NCBI RefSeq assembly: GCF_018784445.1
Contig: NZ_WQOH01000092.1
Span: 1 to 59,190, forward strand
Length of the DNA stretch: 59,190 nt
From: Gemmiger formicilis
GTDB lineage: Bacteria; Bacillota; Clostridia; Oscillospirales; Ruminococcaceae
Direction of reading: 5' to 3'
Shown one piece after another: positions 1-7,649 of the stretch. A program made the position numbers and the translations under genes. Numbering within the stretch: the first letter of the stretch is position 1; each line of letters opens with the position of its first letter. A model generated the notes under the pieces. It was not told the DNA's origin. It searched no databases and was given only the letters and a program-made list of their open reading frames with translations.

Positions 1-547
1 TGCTATACCAATTTTCACCACCTTAAAATTTCTCTCGAAAATTTTGTTTTGGGGCTTGACTTTTAATAGTTAGTCTTTCCATAGACCAGATATGGAACCC
101 TCAATATCTGTCTATATTATATCAGATTTTATGGCAAAAGTAATATTAAGATTGTATTTCCTGCAAATAGTTATTTGATTTTGAATGAAAAATTATAATT
201 CAAAATAGTATATAAGCAAGCCGAACAGCTTTCGCTAAAGCTCATGGGAATCTCACCCCTGCATGGTTCTCATCCAGCCGTACCCTTTGTCAGCGGTGCT
301 ACATCATCACACAGACTAAGGCTGTACGGAAGTATCATTATCACGATAGAAAGGTCATGGCGGCAGCTTTTGCGGTAAGCTGCTTATGGAACGCTGGCAG
401 GAATCGCTATCCGGTTTCATCCCTCCTTTGGTGGGTCACGGCGTGCCAGCCCAACGGCTCTCTTTCTATCGAAACGTATTCGGCTGCTTTATGCTGCGTT
501 GATTAGACGCTTTCTTTTTCAAGGAACAATCCGGCTTTGTCAGCCTG

Positions 548-577
548 TTAAAGTGCACTGGTGATAATGCACTTTAA
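548..577. repeat. Perfect 10-bp inverted repeat
   Basis: The arms TTAAAGTGCA and TGCACTTTAA are separated by 10 bases, downstream of orf8 on the minus strand. It could be an RNA hairpin or a DNA binding site for an ICE protein. Confidence 0.6.
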
Positions 578-598
578 TAGACTGGCAAGCTCTGTCTG

Positions 599-624
599 GG
601 AAGCATGGGCTTGTCCATGCTTCC
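599..624. repeat. Perfect 10-bp inverted repeat with 6-base loop
   Basis: The arms GGAAGCATGG and CCATGCTTCC enclose GCTTGT. The hairpin lies 18 bases past the orf8 stop codon on the minus strand. It may act as a weak terminator or mRNA 3' stabiliser, although no run of U follows it. Confidence 0.6.
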
Positions 625-641
625 ACAGGAGAGCGTTATTT

Positions 642-881
642 TTAGTTTGGTTCCCTGATTTCAAAAGATAAAATCTTTGCAATCAGACGTGCTTCCATCC
701 GGCGGCGTAGGGTTTCATCTACAACCATGTGGGTATTCCCATATTCGTCTTTCATGGGACGCATGGAACGGCTGGCAATAAAACCGCTGTAATGGCGTAC
801 AATCTGGTTGACTGCTTCAATATCGCCGTCCGCAGCCCTTACAATCACAGGAAACGGAATCATAGGGTGCTTTGCTGTCAT
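642..881 (-). CDS. orf8: Tn916 Orf8-like helix-turn-helix protein
   Basis: A 79-residue protein recognised as the small Orf8 family of Tn916-type ICEs. It is normally annotated as a helix-turn-helix domain protein and is encoded directly after the sigma-like Orf7. The N-terminal half (PMIPFPVIVRAADGDIEAVN) resembles the helix seen at the start of sigma-factor region 2 (compare 'AADGDIEAVNQIVRHYSGFI'). It probably works with Orf7 in transcription of the downstream xis/int and transfer genes, as proposed for Tn916; nothing here shows it directly. The ATG overlaps the orf7 stop codon (ATGA, 878-881), which implies translational coupling. Family identity is fairly sure; the function is inference. 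Confidence 0.82.
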   Translation of the reverse strand: MTAKHPMIPFPVIVRAADGDIEAVNQIVRHYSGFIASRSMRPMKDEYGNTHMVVDETLRRRMEARLIAKILSFEIREPN

Positions 882-1297
882 GCTTCGTCCTCCATAAATT
901 TTTTGATAAATTTCAGTCCGGCGTGTCTTCTTCTCTGAATGGTAGAACGGTTGACTTCCAGAATTTTTGAAATTTCCGTATCGTCAAATCCAAGAAAATA
1001 ATATCTCAGGATAACGTCACGTTTCTTTCCATCCAGATTTTCTAATGCTTCTGCTAATAGGCTGTTTTCAATGCGGACAGTAAATCCATCCATTTCAAAA
1101 GTATGGAAATGGGAGGGATAGGTGTCTTCGGAAGAAAACAGATTGACGGTGTAATTGTCCATATCACAGAACAGGGTTTCCCGTTTACACTGTCTGGACA
1201 ACGCTTTGAAATAGTCTTTGCGTTCATCGTCCATAGCGACTTTACAGATATAATCAAACTGGTTCTCTATGGTTGTCTGAAATTCAGATGGCTTCAT
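878..1297 (-). CDS. orf7: Tn916 Orf7-like sigma-70-family regulator
   Basis: About 139 residues. The C-terminal part, about residues 85-139, is a sigma-70 region 4: 'LENLDGKKRDVILRYYFLGF', then a helix-turn-helix 'DDTEISKILEVNRSTIQRRR'. This matches Orf7 of Tn916, a sigma-like activator thought to drive xis, int and, after circularisation, the transfer genes. Region 2 is poorly conserved, as usual in this family. Two ATG codons are adjacent (1300 and 1297); MKPSEF is chosen because a GGGGGTGAGCAATG-type ribosome site precedes it. It overlaps orf8 by four bases. Two or three terminator-like hairpins lie upstream, so expression may depend on readthrough, as in the attenuation model for Tn916. 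Confidence 0.85.
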   Translation of the reverse strand: MKPSEFQTTIENQFDYICKVAMDDERKDYFKALSRQCKRETLFCDMDNYTVNLFSSEDTYPSHFHTFEMDGFTVRIENSLLAEALENLDGKKRDVILRYYFLGFDDTEISKILEVNRSTIQRRRHAGLKFIKKFMEDEA

Positions 1298-1413
1298 CAT
1301 TGCTCACCCCCTTTCCAGCCTTGAAAGGGAGCGAGTTGATAGGAATTTCTGCTTCTTTCCCCCTTTTCGCTCTTAGTCCCGACAGGACAGGGGGCACAGT
1401 TGCATTTTTGAAT

Positions 1414-1448
1414 AAAAAAATACACCCATTTTAAAATAAAAATGAGTG
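1414..1448 (-). terminator. Rho-independent terminator upstream of orf7
   Basis: On the minus strand the stem CACTCATTTT/TAAAATGGGTG is followed by TATTTTTTTA (complement of 1414-1422). It lies about 115 bases upstream of orf7, so it may act as an attenuator for the orf7-orf8-xis-int transcript. Confidence 0.65.
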
Positions 1449-1642
1449 CATGAGAAATAACAGTAGAATAAATATGACTTGTCAGTTCATATTCAAAGTT
1501 GGACTTCCACAGTGGAGGAGCTATACTTTTTTTAATGAATGTAGCCTATGTACGTTATATAGCAGCAAAGAAATCCCCATAGCGGCAATCCTCCTAAATG
1601 CCGCTATTTATATTCTGCGTCATTGTTGGTTCAGTAATAGAC

Positions 1643-1682
1643 AAAAAGAAGCGGCGGCTCTAAAAATCAAAGCCACCGCTTC
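1643..1682 (-). terminator. Rho-independent terminator
   Basis: On the minus strand GAAGCGGTGGCT pairs with AGCCGCCGCTTC (one G-U) and is followed directly by TTTTTG. It lies in the 570-base gap (1301-1870) between the ABC exporter and orf7. A further hairpin, ACGACGGC/GCCGTCGT, at 1710-1737 lacks a U-tract. No gene is seen in the gap. Confidence 0.7.
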
Positions 1683-1830
1683 AAAAGCACGTGAAAATCT
1701 GTCTGCGTTACGACGGCTTTTTTTCTTTTGCCGTCGTCCGGCAGATAACAAACAAATATTATGTTTTGATTTATTTTATCAATATCAACTTACTTTAAGA
1801 TGAATTTTAGCTTACGGATTTGTAAGATAG

Positions 1831-1864
1831 AAAAAGAGGGGGCACTTTTGAAATTCCCCCTCTC
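1831..1864 (-). terminator. Terminator of the ABC exporter/two-component cargo operon
   Basis: On the minus strand GAGGGGG...CCCCCTC is followed by TTTTTCT, starting about 7 bases past the permease stop codon at 1871. Confidence 0.8.
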
Positions 1865-1870
1865 AAAAGA

Positions 1871-4213
1871 TTATTGTGCACTAATATTTTCGACGATAGA
1901 CATTCGCTGTAACCGTTTTGCAGGTCCTTTAACTGCCAAAAGAGAAGTCAACAGTACAATAGCGATTATGAGTATAAGGGGAATAAACGGAACACTCCAT
2001 GCTGTTCCCCAAATATTTGTTATAAGACTTACATAGATAACCCAGTGCATAGGAAGTCCAATGATACAACCCCAAATCACTCCGCTTATTGCGTAGGTTC
2101 CTGCTTCTGCGATTATCATTTTTATAAGTTGGCGATTGCTCATTCCAATCGCTCGCATACTTCCGTATTCTTTCATTTTTGCGGCAACTCCCAGATTGAT
2201 TGTATTCATAATATGGAAAATGGTAATCGCAACGATAATAGATAGGAAGCCGTAAACAAGAACTGCAAAAGTATAATACAGATTTCTTTGCTGCTGCACT
2301 TGAGAAAGGCTGTCTGAAAATATTACGCCACCATTAGTAAATATGTTTTTAATTGCGTTTACATCTTCACTGGAAGCGTTGTTCTCAAATTGAATGTCGA
2401 TAATAGTATAGCCAGTTTCTCCGGTCAGTGCGCTAAAGGTTGCTTCCGAACAGAAAAAGGTTTCCGTACCCTTTACACGGGCTAAGGGGCTATCAGACAA
2501 AATTCCTGCAACCGTAACAGTTTTTTTCGTATTATTGATAGATAAAGTTATCTTGTCGCCAACTTGTACATTAACATTTCCCGTCTGTACGAATAGCACT
2601 TGATTTTCTTGCTGCATAACTGTTTCTATGGAACCTGCTACCAAAGAGTCCGCCGCCCATTGAAATTGATTTTCCTCATAGGAAATAAGATTTGCATTGT
2701 AGCTTTTTCCACTATTTTCTGATGGAACATCATAAGCAAACATACGCCCGTATGCCCGCTTGACATCATCATTTTTCTTAATCTGTGCTAACATTTCGCT
2801 CTCAATCGAACAAGTATTAGTTTCACTTGCTATGGATAATTCCGGCGTATAAACCGGGGGCACAAAAGCATTTTGCATAAAATCAACAAGTGTACTGAAC
2901 GTGAGAAACAATGTAATACAGATAGCAAATGCCCCTGTCATTAAAATGTAATTTCTTTTCTTTGCTTTTGCGTGATGAATACCCAATGCGGTTTCAATTT
3001 TAAATGTCTTTGTGTTAGCTGCTTTGTGAAATGTAGCTATTTGTCCAGCATTTCCTGATACAGCGGTAAGCGGAGAAACTTTTGCGGCTCTTCTTGCCGG
3101 AGAACGAGCAGCCAGTAAAACGGTCAGCAATCCTAACAAAATACTTGCAACTATACTTATCCAACTAATACCCCAAATCGGCATTGAAGAAAACCATTCT
3201 GGACTTATTACCCGCATGGCGGCAGACAAAATCCAAACAATCACAATGGAGAATATAATTCCAATGGGAATAGCCGTTTTACACCAATACAGCCCCTCTA
3301 AACATACAAATCGCATTATTTGTCTTTTGGTTGCCCCCAGACACCGGAGCATACCAAAAAATTCTGTTCTCTCTGCGACATTGCTGTTTAGACTGCTTGA
3401 AATCATCAAAATGCAAGTCAGCATGACAATAAGGGAAAGAATAAAGGCTACTTGATAAATCTGATTTACACCTGATTTCCCCTCTATTTGCCCTTGTATG
3501 CTCAAAAGAGGTGTATTTCCGGTTATCTGTTCATCAGTCAGATGATTGGCTGCTTTTATATCATTGATTGCGTCCGGTATATTACATAAATGTGAAAACT
3601 GGGCGACATAACTTTCATTCGCGTTAGAAACAGCAAGCGTTCCTAAGCCCTCTGGTGTCATTACTACAATCGGCAAATTCTCAGCAATCAAGTGTGAAGT
3701 TTTTGTATCGTCTAAAAAGCCAACTATCTGATAATCTGCCACACTTCCGTTCAGATTATACAATTCAACTGTATCATTCAACAAAACAGAGGCAGTATCT
3801 TTAAGTGAAGAAGATATTGCAATCTCGTTTGGCGCGTCTGGATATTTTCCCTCTGCAATCCCGTTCAGAAATATATCTTCAAAAACCCCTTTATCTTGCG
3901 CGCTGATAGTAATAGGCTGTTCTTTAATAAAATATCCTGCTTCGGAAGAAACTGTATTATGCCACCCGGAAATTTTTACCTCTGGACGAGCTGAAATAAA
4001 GGAAGCTGTCTGCGAATTAATAGCATGAAACGCATAATGCCAGTTTCCGCTTTTCTCTATTTCGTGTTGCGTAACACCCTGTAAATACATATCGGCAAGA
4101 CCAAACATGACAGCAACCAAAATAACCGCAAGAGTAATACAAATACGGGTCATTCTACTTTGCTTGCGGTGGATTTTGGTTGATATAGGGACAAGTTTAA
4201 GATAATGCTTCAT
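1871..4213 (-). CDS. MacB/FtsX-type ABC transporter permease (antimicrobial peptide exporter type)
   Basis: A 780-residue membrane protein. A first transmembrane helix near residues 22-42 (ICITLAVILVAVMFGLADMY) is followed by an extracytoplasmic MacB-PCD-like domain to about 250, then three FtsX helices (about 258-280, 305-335, 345-370). The same arrangement repeats from about residue 420, so there are eight helices in two MacB-like halves. This is the architecture of permeases that pump out or sense peptide antibiotics in Firmicutes. It overlaps the ATPase gene by 17 bases, and a two-component system lies directly upstream, the classic setting for peptide-resistance modules. The substrate is unknown. 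The gene is AT-rich compared with the conjugation genes, suggesting separate acquisition as ICE cargo. Confidence 0.88.
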   Translation of the reverse strand: MKHYLKLVPISTKIHRKQSRMTRICITLAVILVAVMFGLADMYLQGVTQHEIEKSGNWHYAFHAINSQTASFISARPEVKISGWHNTVSSEAGYFIKEQPITISAQDKGVFEDIFLNGIAEGKYPDAPNEIAISSSLKDTASVLLNDTVELYNLNGSVADYQIVGFLDDTKTSHLIAENLPIVVMTPEGLGTLAVSNANESYVAQFSHLCNIPDAINDIKAANHLTDEQITGNTPLLSIQGQIEGKSGVNQIYQVAFILSLIVMLTCILMISSSLNSNVAERTEFFGMLRCLGATKRQIMRFVCLEGLYWCKTAIPIGIIFSIVIVWILSAAMRVISPEWFSSMPIWGISWISIVASILLGLLTVLLAARSPARRAAKVSPLTAVSGNAGQIATFHKAANTKTFKIETALGIHHAKAKKRNYILMTGAFAICITLFLTFSTLVDFMQNAFVPPVYTPELSIASETNTCSIESEMLAQIKKNDDVKRAYGRMFAYDVPSENSGKSYNANLISYEENQFQWAADSLVAGSIETVMQQENQVLFVQTGNVNVQVGDKITLSINNTKKTVTVAGILSDSPLARVKGTETFFCSEATFSALTGETGYTIIDIQFENNASSEDVNAIKNIFTNGGVIFSDSLSQVQQQRNLYYTFAVLVYGFLSIIVAITIFHIMNTINLGVAAKMKEYGSMRAIGMSNRQLIKMIIAEAGTYAISGVIWGCIIGLPMHWVIYVSLITNIWGTAWSVPFIPLILIIAIVLLTSLLAVKGPAKRLQRMSIVENISAQ

Positions 4214-4892
4214 TTGCTGTCCCCCCTAAGTCTGTAAGAATACCGTCGCTCACACGAAACACCCTGTCAACCGAAGATGTTAAATTATTATTGTGCGTTA
4301 TCATCAAAATTGTTTGTTTAAAATGTCTTGACGCACTGATAAGCATATCAATAACGTCTTGACTATTTTTACTGTCGAGATTTCCCGTCGGTTCATCGGC
4401 TAAAATTAGTTTTGGCTGTGTTATCAAAGCTCTCCCAATCGCTACTCGTTGTTGCTGTCCTCCGGATAATTGTCTCGGTAAATGATAGCGGCGTTCTGCC
4501 AATCCAAGTAAATTGAGGATTTCGTTTACTTTTTTAGGGTCTGGCTTTTGATAATCTAACAGTAGAGGGAAAATAATATTTTGTTCTACATTCAGCTCAG
4601 ACACAAGCTGGAAAGACTGAAAAATAAATCCTATGTTGCGTCGTCTGTAAATTGTCCGTTTTTCTTCTTTCATAGAAAACAGATTTTGCCCGTCAATAAA
4701 AATAGAACCCGAAGTCGGCGTATCTAAAGCACCGATGCAGTTAAGCAAAGTACTTTTTCCAGAACCAGATTCACCTACAACAGCAGCAAATTCCCCTTTT
4801 TCAAGTGAGAAAGACACATTTTTTAAAGCATTTACTTTTGCTTCGCCTTTCCCGTAAGTTTTACATAAATTTTCAACTTTTAAAATTTCCAT
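4197..4892 (-). CDS. ABC transporter ATP-binding protein (LolD/MacB/BceA type)
   Basis: A 231-residue ATPase. It shows Walker A (GESGSGKST, about residues 39-47), a Q-loop (FQSFQL), the signature LSGGQQQRVAIGRAL (about 140-154), Walker B (LILADEPTGNLDS) and the H-loop histidine (MITHN). This is the family that pairs with FtsX-type permeases for lipoprotein release or peptide antibiotic export. It starts at an ATG preceded by AAAGGAGGTC and overlaps the permease start, so the two are translationally coupled. It follows the histidine kinase by 62 bases; a CTTACG/CGTAAG hairpin near 4953-4970 lies in that junction. Confidence 0.93.
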   Translation of the reverse strand: MEILKVENLCKTYGKGEAKVNALKNVSFSLEKGEFAAVVGESGSGKSTLLNCIGALDTPTSGSIFIDGQNLFSMKEEKRTIYRRRNIGFIFQSFQLVSELNVEQNIIFPLLLDYQKPDPKKVNEILNLLGLAERRYHLPRQLSGGQQQRVAIGRALITQPKLILADEPTGNLDSKNSQDVIDMLISASRHFKQTILMITHNNNLTSSVDRVFRVSDGILTDLGGTANEALS

Positions 4893-4954
4893 AAATCATA
4901 GACCTCCTTTCTTAAAGGATAACAGGAACAGCTTACAATCCGGTGAATTTCACC

Positions 4955-6184
4955 TTACGATTTCGTAAGGAAAGAAACTGAAAAAGTAGTACCTTCATGT
5001 AAAACACTTTGAACAGAAATGAGCCCCTCTTGTCCCTCTATAATAGATTTTGCAAGAGGAAGTCCTAATCCAATTCCCGGAGTGTTGAGGGAATATTTAC
5101 TGCGATAAAAGCGTTTGAAAATATGGTGTATATCTTCCGGGGCAATTCCACTTCCATTATCAGAAACTAAAATTCGTATCATAGTTGGTGTACTTTCCCA
5201 AGTAATCTTTACTATTCCTCCTATTTCTGTATGGTCTAACGCGTTCTTTACAAGGTTTCCAATCGCTTCACTTGTCCAATCCATATCACACATAATAACT
5301 TGATTAGATGTTCCATTTACAATAATCTGTTTTTTTTCTTGTGTAGCTCTTATTGTAAGTTCACTGATAGCGTTTTTAACTAATTCCTGTATAAGACAGG
5401 TACGCTTGTCAAAAAGAATATTTCCAGTATCTAAACGTGCGATTTTAAGCATAGACAAAATAAGCTGTTCTATTCGTTTTAAGGCGGTTCCGGTTTTTTG
5501 CGAAAATTTTTTTACTGTTTCAGTATTATCCGGTTCCGCTTCTATAATTTCTTGATACATCATCAAAGCTGCTAATGGAGTTTTCAGTTGATGTGAAATA
5601 TCTGAAATTGTGCTTTTCAAAAATTCTTTTGTTTTATGTTCTGTTTCACTTTTGGCTTTAAGCATAGTTGCAAGCTGTTCAACAGATGCAAATAAATGAA
5701 AAAGGTCTCCCTCACTGTCTTGCGGTAAATGACAAGAATAGTCATTGTTAATATAGTTATCTATAATTTTTCCAGACTGTCGATATAGATTATTTCTAAT
5801 TTGTAGGAAAGAAATAACCCCAATGACAAGAATTATCACTAGACAAATTCCCCCTCCTAATGCTATACGCAAAAAGTGATATTGAAACTGGGAAAAATGT
5901 GGCAACAAGCTACCAAACGTATTTGTGGTAATTCCCAAATTATCTAAAAATTCCATTCCCGCGGTACTTATATCTGTGGAAGAAATAGCATTGGCAATTA
6001 CTTCTTTTGAAACCTCCTGTTCCAACAAGGCAGATACAATAGCTCTATCATGTTCCAGATACATAGACTTTGCTGTATTTAATTGATTTATAGAAAACCA
6101 TGTAGAAACTCCCACAAGTAAAATACTGTATATAGCAATAAAAAGAGAAAAATGTTTTATTTGCTTGTCACGAAAAATATTCAT
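4955..6184 (-). CDS. Sensor histidine kinase
   Basis: About 409 residues from MNIFRDKQIKHF. Two transmembrane helices (about 12-34 and 110-135) enclose a short extracytoplasmic loop, so this is a small sensor. A HAMP-like linker precedes the dimerisation/H-box (SDISHQLKTPLAALMMYQEI, phospho-accepting His), and a HATPase domain follows with an N-box (NLVKNALDH), a DNGSGI G1 box and the GLGLPLAKSI G2 box. The track of starts allows an ATG 18 bases further upstream, but 6184 has a good GAGGTG ribosome site and begins two bases after the regulator's stop. It probably senses a peptide or cell-envelope stress and phosphorylates the response regulator encoded upstream. The ligand is not predictable. 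Confidence 0.92.
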   Translation of the reverse strand: MNIFRDKQIKHFSLFIAIYSILLVGVSTWFSINQLNTAKSMYLEHDRAIVSALLEQEVSKEVIANAISSTDISTAGMEFLDNLGITTNTFGSLLPHFSQFQYHFLRIALGGGICLVIILVIGVISFLQIRNNLYRQSGKIIDNYINNDYSCHLPQDSEGDLFHLFASVEQLATMLKAKSETEHKTKEFLKSTISDISHQLKTPLAALMMYQEIIEAEPDNTETVKKFSQKTGTALKRIEQLILSMLKIARLDTGNILFDKRTCLIQELVKNAISELTIRATQEKKQIIVNGTSNQVIMCDMDWTSEAIGNLVKNALDHTEIGGIVKITWESTPTMIRILVSDNGSGIAPEDIHHIFKRFYRSKYSLNTPGIGLGLPLAKSIIEGQEGLISVQSVLHEGTTFSVSFLTKS

Positions 6185-6186
6185 AC

Positions 6187-6879
6187 TTACACCTCTTTCC
6201 ACTGATAACCAAAGCCGCGAATGGTTATTAAGCGCTGCGGGTGGGAAGCGTCAGTTTCCACTTTTTCGCGAAGCCGCCGGATATAAACCGATAAGGTGTT
6301 ATCGTCAACAAAATTTCCTGTACCGTCCCATAAATCATTTAGAATAATATCTCTGGAAACAATGCGATTTGCATTTCGTACTAACAGACAAAGCAGACGG
6401 TATTCTGCGTTTGTCAGTTCTAGTATTTTATTGTTCAAAATTACGCGGCAACTTAAAAAGTCAATCGAAATGTCCCCGCATTTCAATACACTTGCCTTGT
6501 CCTGCGGTGTTACTCCTGCACGTCGTAACAAGGCACGAATACGGGAACATAGTTCCCCCAACTTAAAGGGCTTTGTAACATAATCGTCCCCGCCGCAATC
6601 CAAGCCACGAATAATATTGACTTCTTCATCAGAAGCAGTCAAAAAGATAATCGGTATCTGTTTGTTATGTTTCCGCACATTTTCGCAAACCTCAAAGCCT
6701 GTTCCGTCCGGCAGTGTCACATCAAGAATAAGCAAATCGTATTTTTCGATTTGTGCTAATTGCTTTTCTGCTTCTTCAACAGTACGGGCAATATCAACGT
6801 AGAAACCATTTTTCTTTAGAGAGTAATGCAACCCGTCTATTAAGCTAATATCATCTTCTAAAAGTAATAAGTTACTCAT
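6187..6879 (-). CDS. OmpR/PhoB-family response regulator
   Basis: About 230 residues from MSNLLLLEDD. The receiver domain has the acidic pair E8/D9/D10, the phospho-acceptor Asp near residue 53 (LLILDVTLPDG) and the conserved Lys in YVTKPFKLGEL. The C-terminal winged helix (about 130-230) includes ELTNAEYRLLCLLVRNANRI and the recognition helix region NTLSVYIRRLREKVE. A longer reading frame starts at 6921, but ATG 6879 is preferred because AGGAGAAAGGAG lies just upstream and it overlaps the stop of the small HTH gene (ATGAGTAA). It most likely activates this TCS-ABC operon. Confidence 0.93.
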   Translation of the reverse strand: MSNLLLLEDDISLIDGLHYSLKKNGFYVDIARTVEEAEKQLAQIEKYDLLILDVTLPDGTGFEVCENVRKHNKQIPIIFLTASDEEVNIIRGLDCGGDDYVTKPFKLGELCSRIRALLRRAGVTPQDKASVLKCGDISIDFLSCRVILNNKILELTNAEYRLLCLLVRNANRIVSRDIILNDLWDGTGNFVDDNTLSVYIRRLREKVETDASHPQRLITIRGFGYQWKEV

Positions 6880-7051
6880 GCTTAAACTCCTTTCTCCTTG
6901 CGTCAACAGGTTTTTCTGCATCCTTTGGTATCAACCACATATAACCGATTTTTGAAACTCCCGGTATTCTATCTTCCTTACAAAGAATCTGTACTCGTCG
7001 TTCAGAAATGCCCCATTTTTTAGCTGCTTCGGGGCAAGACATATATTCCAT
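6872..7051 (-). CDS. Small helix-turn-helix (excisionase/MerR-like) protein, 59 aa
   Basis: A short gene read directly from the minus strand, beginning MEYMSCPEAAKKWGISERR and continuing with a VQILCKEDRIPGV-type stretch to a TAA at 6872-6874. 'SCPEAAKKWGISERRVQ' followed by 'IPGVSKIGYMWLIP' is the winged helix-turn-helix pattern of the excisionase/HTH_17 family that often precedes clostridial response-regulator genes. Its stop overlaps the start of the response regulator by a few bases, so it is the first gene of the cargo operon. It follows a good promoter (7089-7117). It probably binds DNA locally; the exact role is unknown. Confidence 0.72.
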   Translation of the reverse strand: MEYMSCPEAAKKWGISERRVQILCKEDRIPGVSKIGYMWLIPKDAEKPVDARRKEFKHE

Positions 7052-7088
7052 AACAGTCCCAGTCCTTTCTATAAACTATATTATCATA

Positions 7089-7117
7089 ATTATAGTCGGA
7101 CATACGAATAATAGCAA
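7089..7117 (-). promoter_or_regulatory. Sigma-A-type promoter for the HTH-TCS-ABC operon
   Basis: On the minus strand TTGCTA (7112-7117) and TATAAT (7089-7094) are 17 bases apart, with the small HTH gene starting 38 bases downstream. The divergent regulator at 7213 shares this 160-base intergenic region. Confidence 0.7.
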
Positions 7118-7212
7118 GTGCAAACATATGAATTATTATGGCTACAAATAGGAACTGTATAGACGTATTCAGTATGAAAGAGGAACAGTAGAATGTATAT
7201 GGGTGAATAAAT

Positions 7213-7569
7213 ATGGCAAAAAGACCAACAGCTAAATATGACTTTAAGGCTTTCGGACAAGCTATCAAAGCAGCGAGAACCGAACGAAAAGAGAGCCGCA
7301 AGAAAGTAAGTGATGAAATGTATATCTCACCACGTTATCTTGCTAATATTGAGAATAAAGGGCAACAGCCGAGTTTACAAATTTTTTATGAGCTTGTAAC
7401 ACGTTATGATATATCCGTAGACCAATTCTTTTTTCCGAATAAATCCGCGGAAAAAGATACACAACGCAGACAACTTGATACATTGCTTGATAGTATGAGT
7501 GAGAAAGGAATACGGGTAGTCACCGCCACAGCAAAAGAGATAGCCGAAGTCGAAGCAGAGGACAGGTGA
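7213..7569 (+). CDS. orf9: XRE-family repressor, Tn916 Orf9-like
   Basis: A 118-residue protein with an N-terminal Cro/CI helix-turn-helix (about residues 13-68: 'AFGQAIKAARTERKESRKKV', then 'YISPRYLANIENKGQQPSLQ'), ending in an acidic tail. This is the Orf9 family of Tn916 elements, the only gene of the ICE encoded opposite to the transfer genes; in Tn916 it is proposed to repress orf7. It starts at the ATG after GGGTGAATAAAT; a weak ribosome site is present. It ends facing orf13 across a bidirectional terminator. Here the cargo operon has been placed between this gene and orf7. Confidence 0.85.
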   Translation: MAKRPTAKYDFKAFGQAIKAARTERKESRKKVSDEMYISPRYLANIENKGQQPSLQIFYELVTRYDISVDQFFFPNKSAEKDTQRRQLDTLLDSMSEKGIRVVTATAKEIAEVEAEDR

Positions 7570-7595
7570 ATGTCCAGAACAGAATTTTAAAATGA

Positions 7596-7636
7596 GAAGA
7601 CACATTGTAATTTTTTGAGAAATACAATGTGTCTTC
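7596..7636. terminator. Bidirectional terminator between orf9 and orf13
   Basis: A perfect 14-bp stem, GAAGACACATTGTA/TACAATGTGTCTTC, with a T-rich loop. It is followed by TGTTTT on the plus strand and by TCATTTTAAAATT on the minus strand, between two convergent genes. Confidence 0.82.
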
Positions 7637-7649
7637 TGTTTTATATAGC

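Larger units (their letters stand above)
1..641. other. Non-coding ICE region with inverted repeats, between orf8 and the (absent) xis/int end
   Basis: No convincing gene is seen in these 640 bases. In Tn916 relatives the stretch between orf8 and xis is also non-coding, so the xis/int end should lie to the left. The sequence is rich in short inverted repeats: TTAAAGTGCA (548-557) with TGCACTTTAA (568-577), and GGAAGCATGG (599-608) with CCATGCTTCC (615-624). An AGCTTT/AAAGCT type repeat lies near 228-243. None is followed by a clear U-tract on the minus strand, so they are not obvious terminators. The AT-rich 1-200 part could hold the promoter for xis/int, but I cannot place it. Confidence 0.5.

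Noticed and set aside
200-640. Possible group II intron domain V or tRNA-like structure
   Set aside because: The inverted repeats do not match the AGC...GAAA...GUU pattern of domain V, and no anticodon arm is present.
1450-1803. 117-codon plus-strand frame in the gap before orf7
   Set aside because: It runs through two terminator hairpins on the opposite strand and has no ribosome site.
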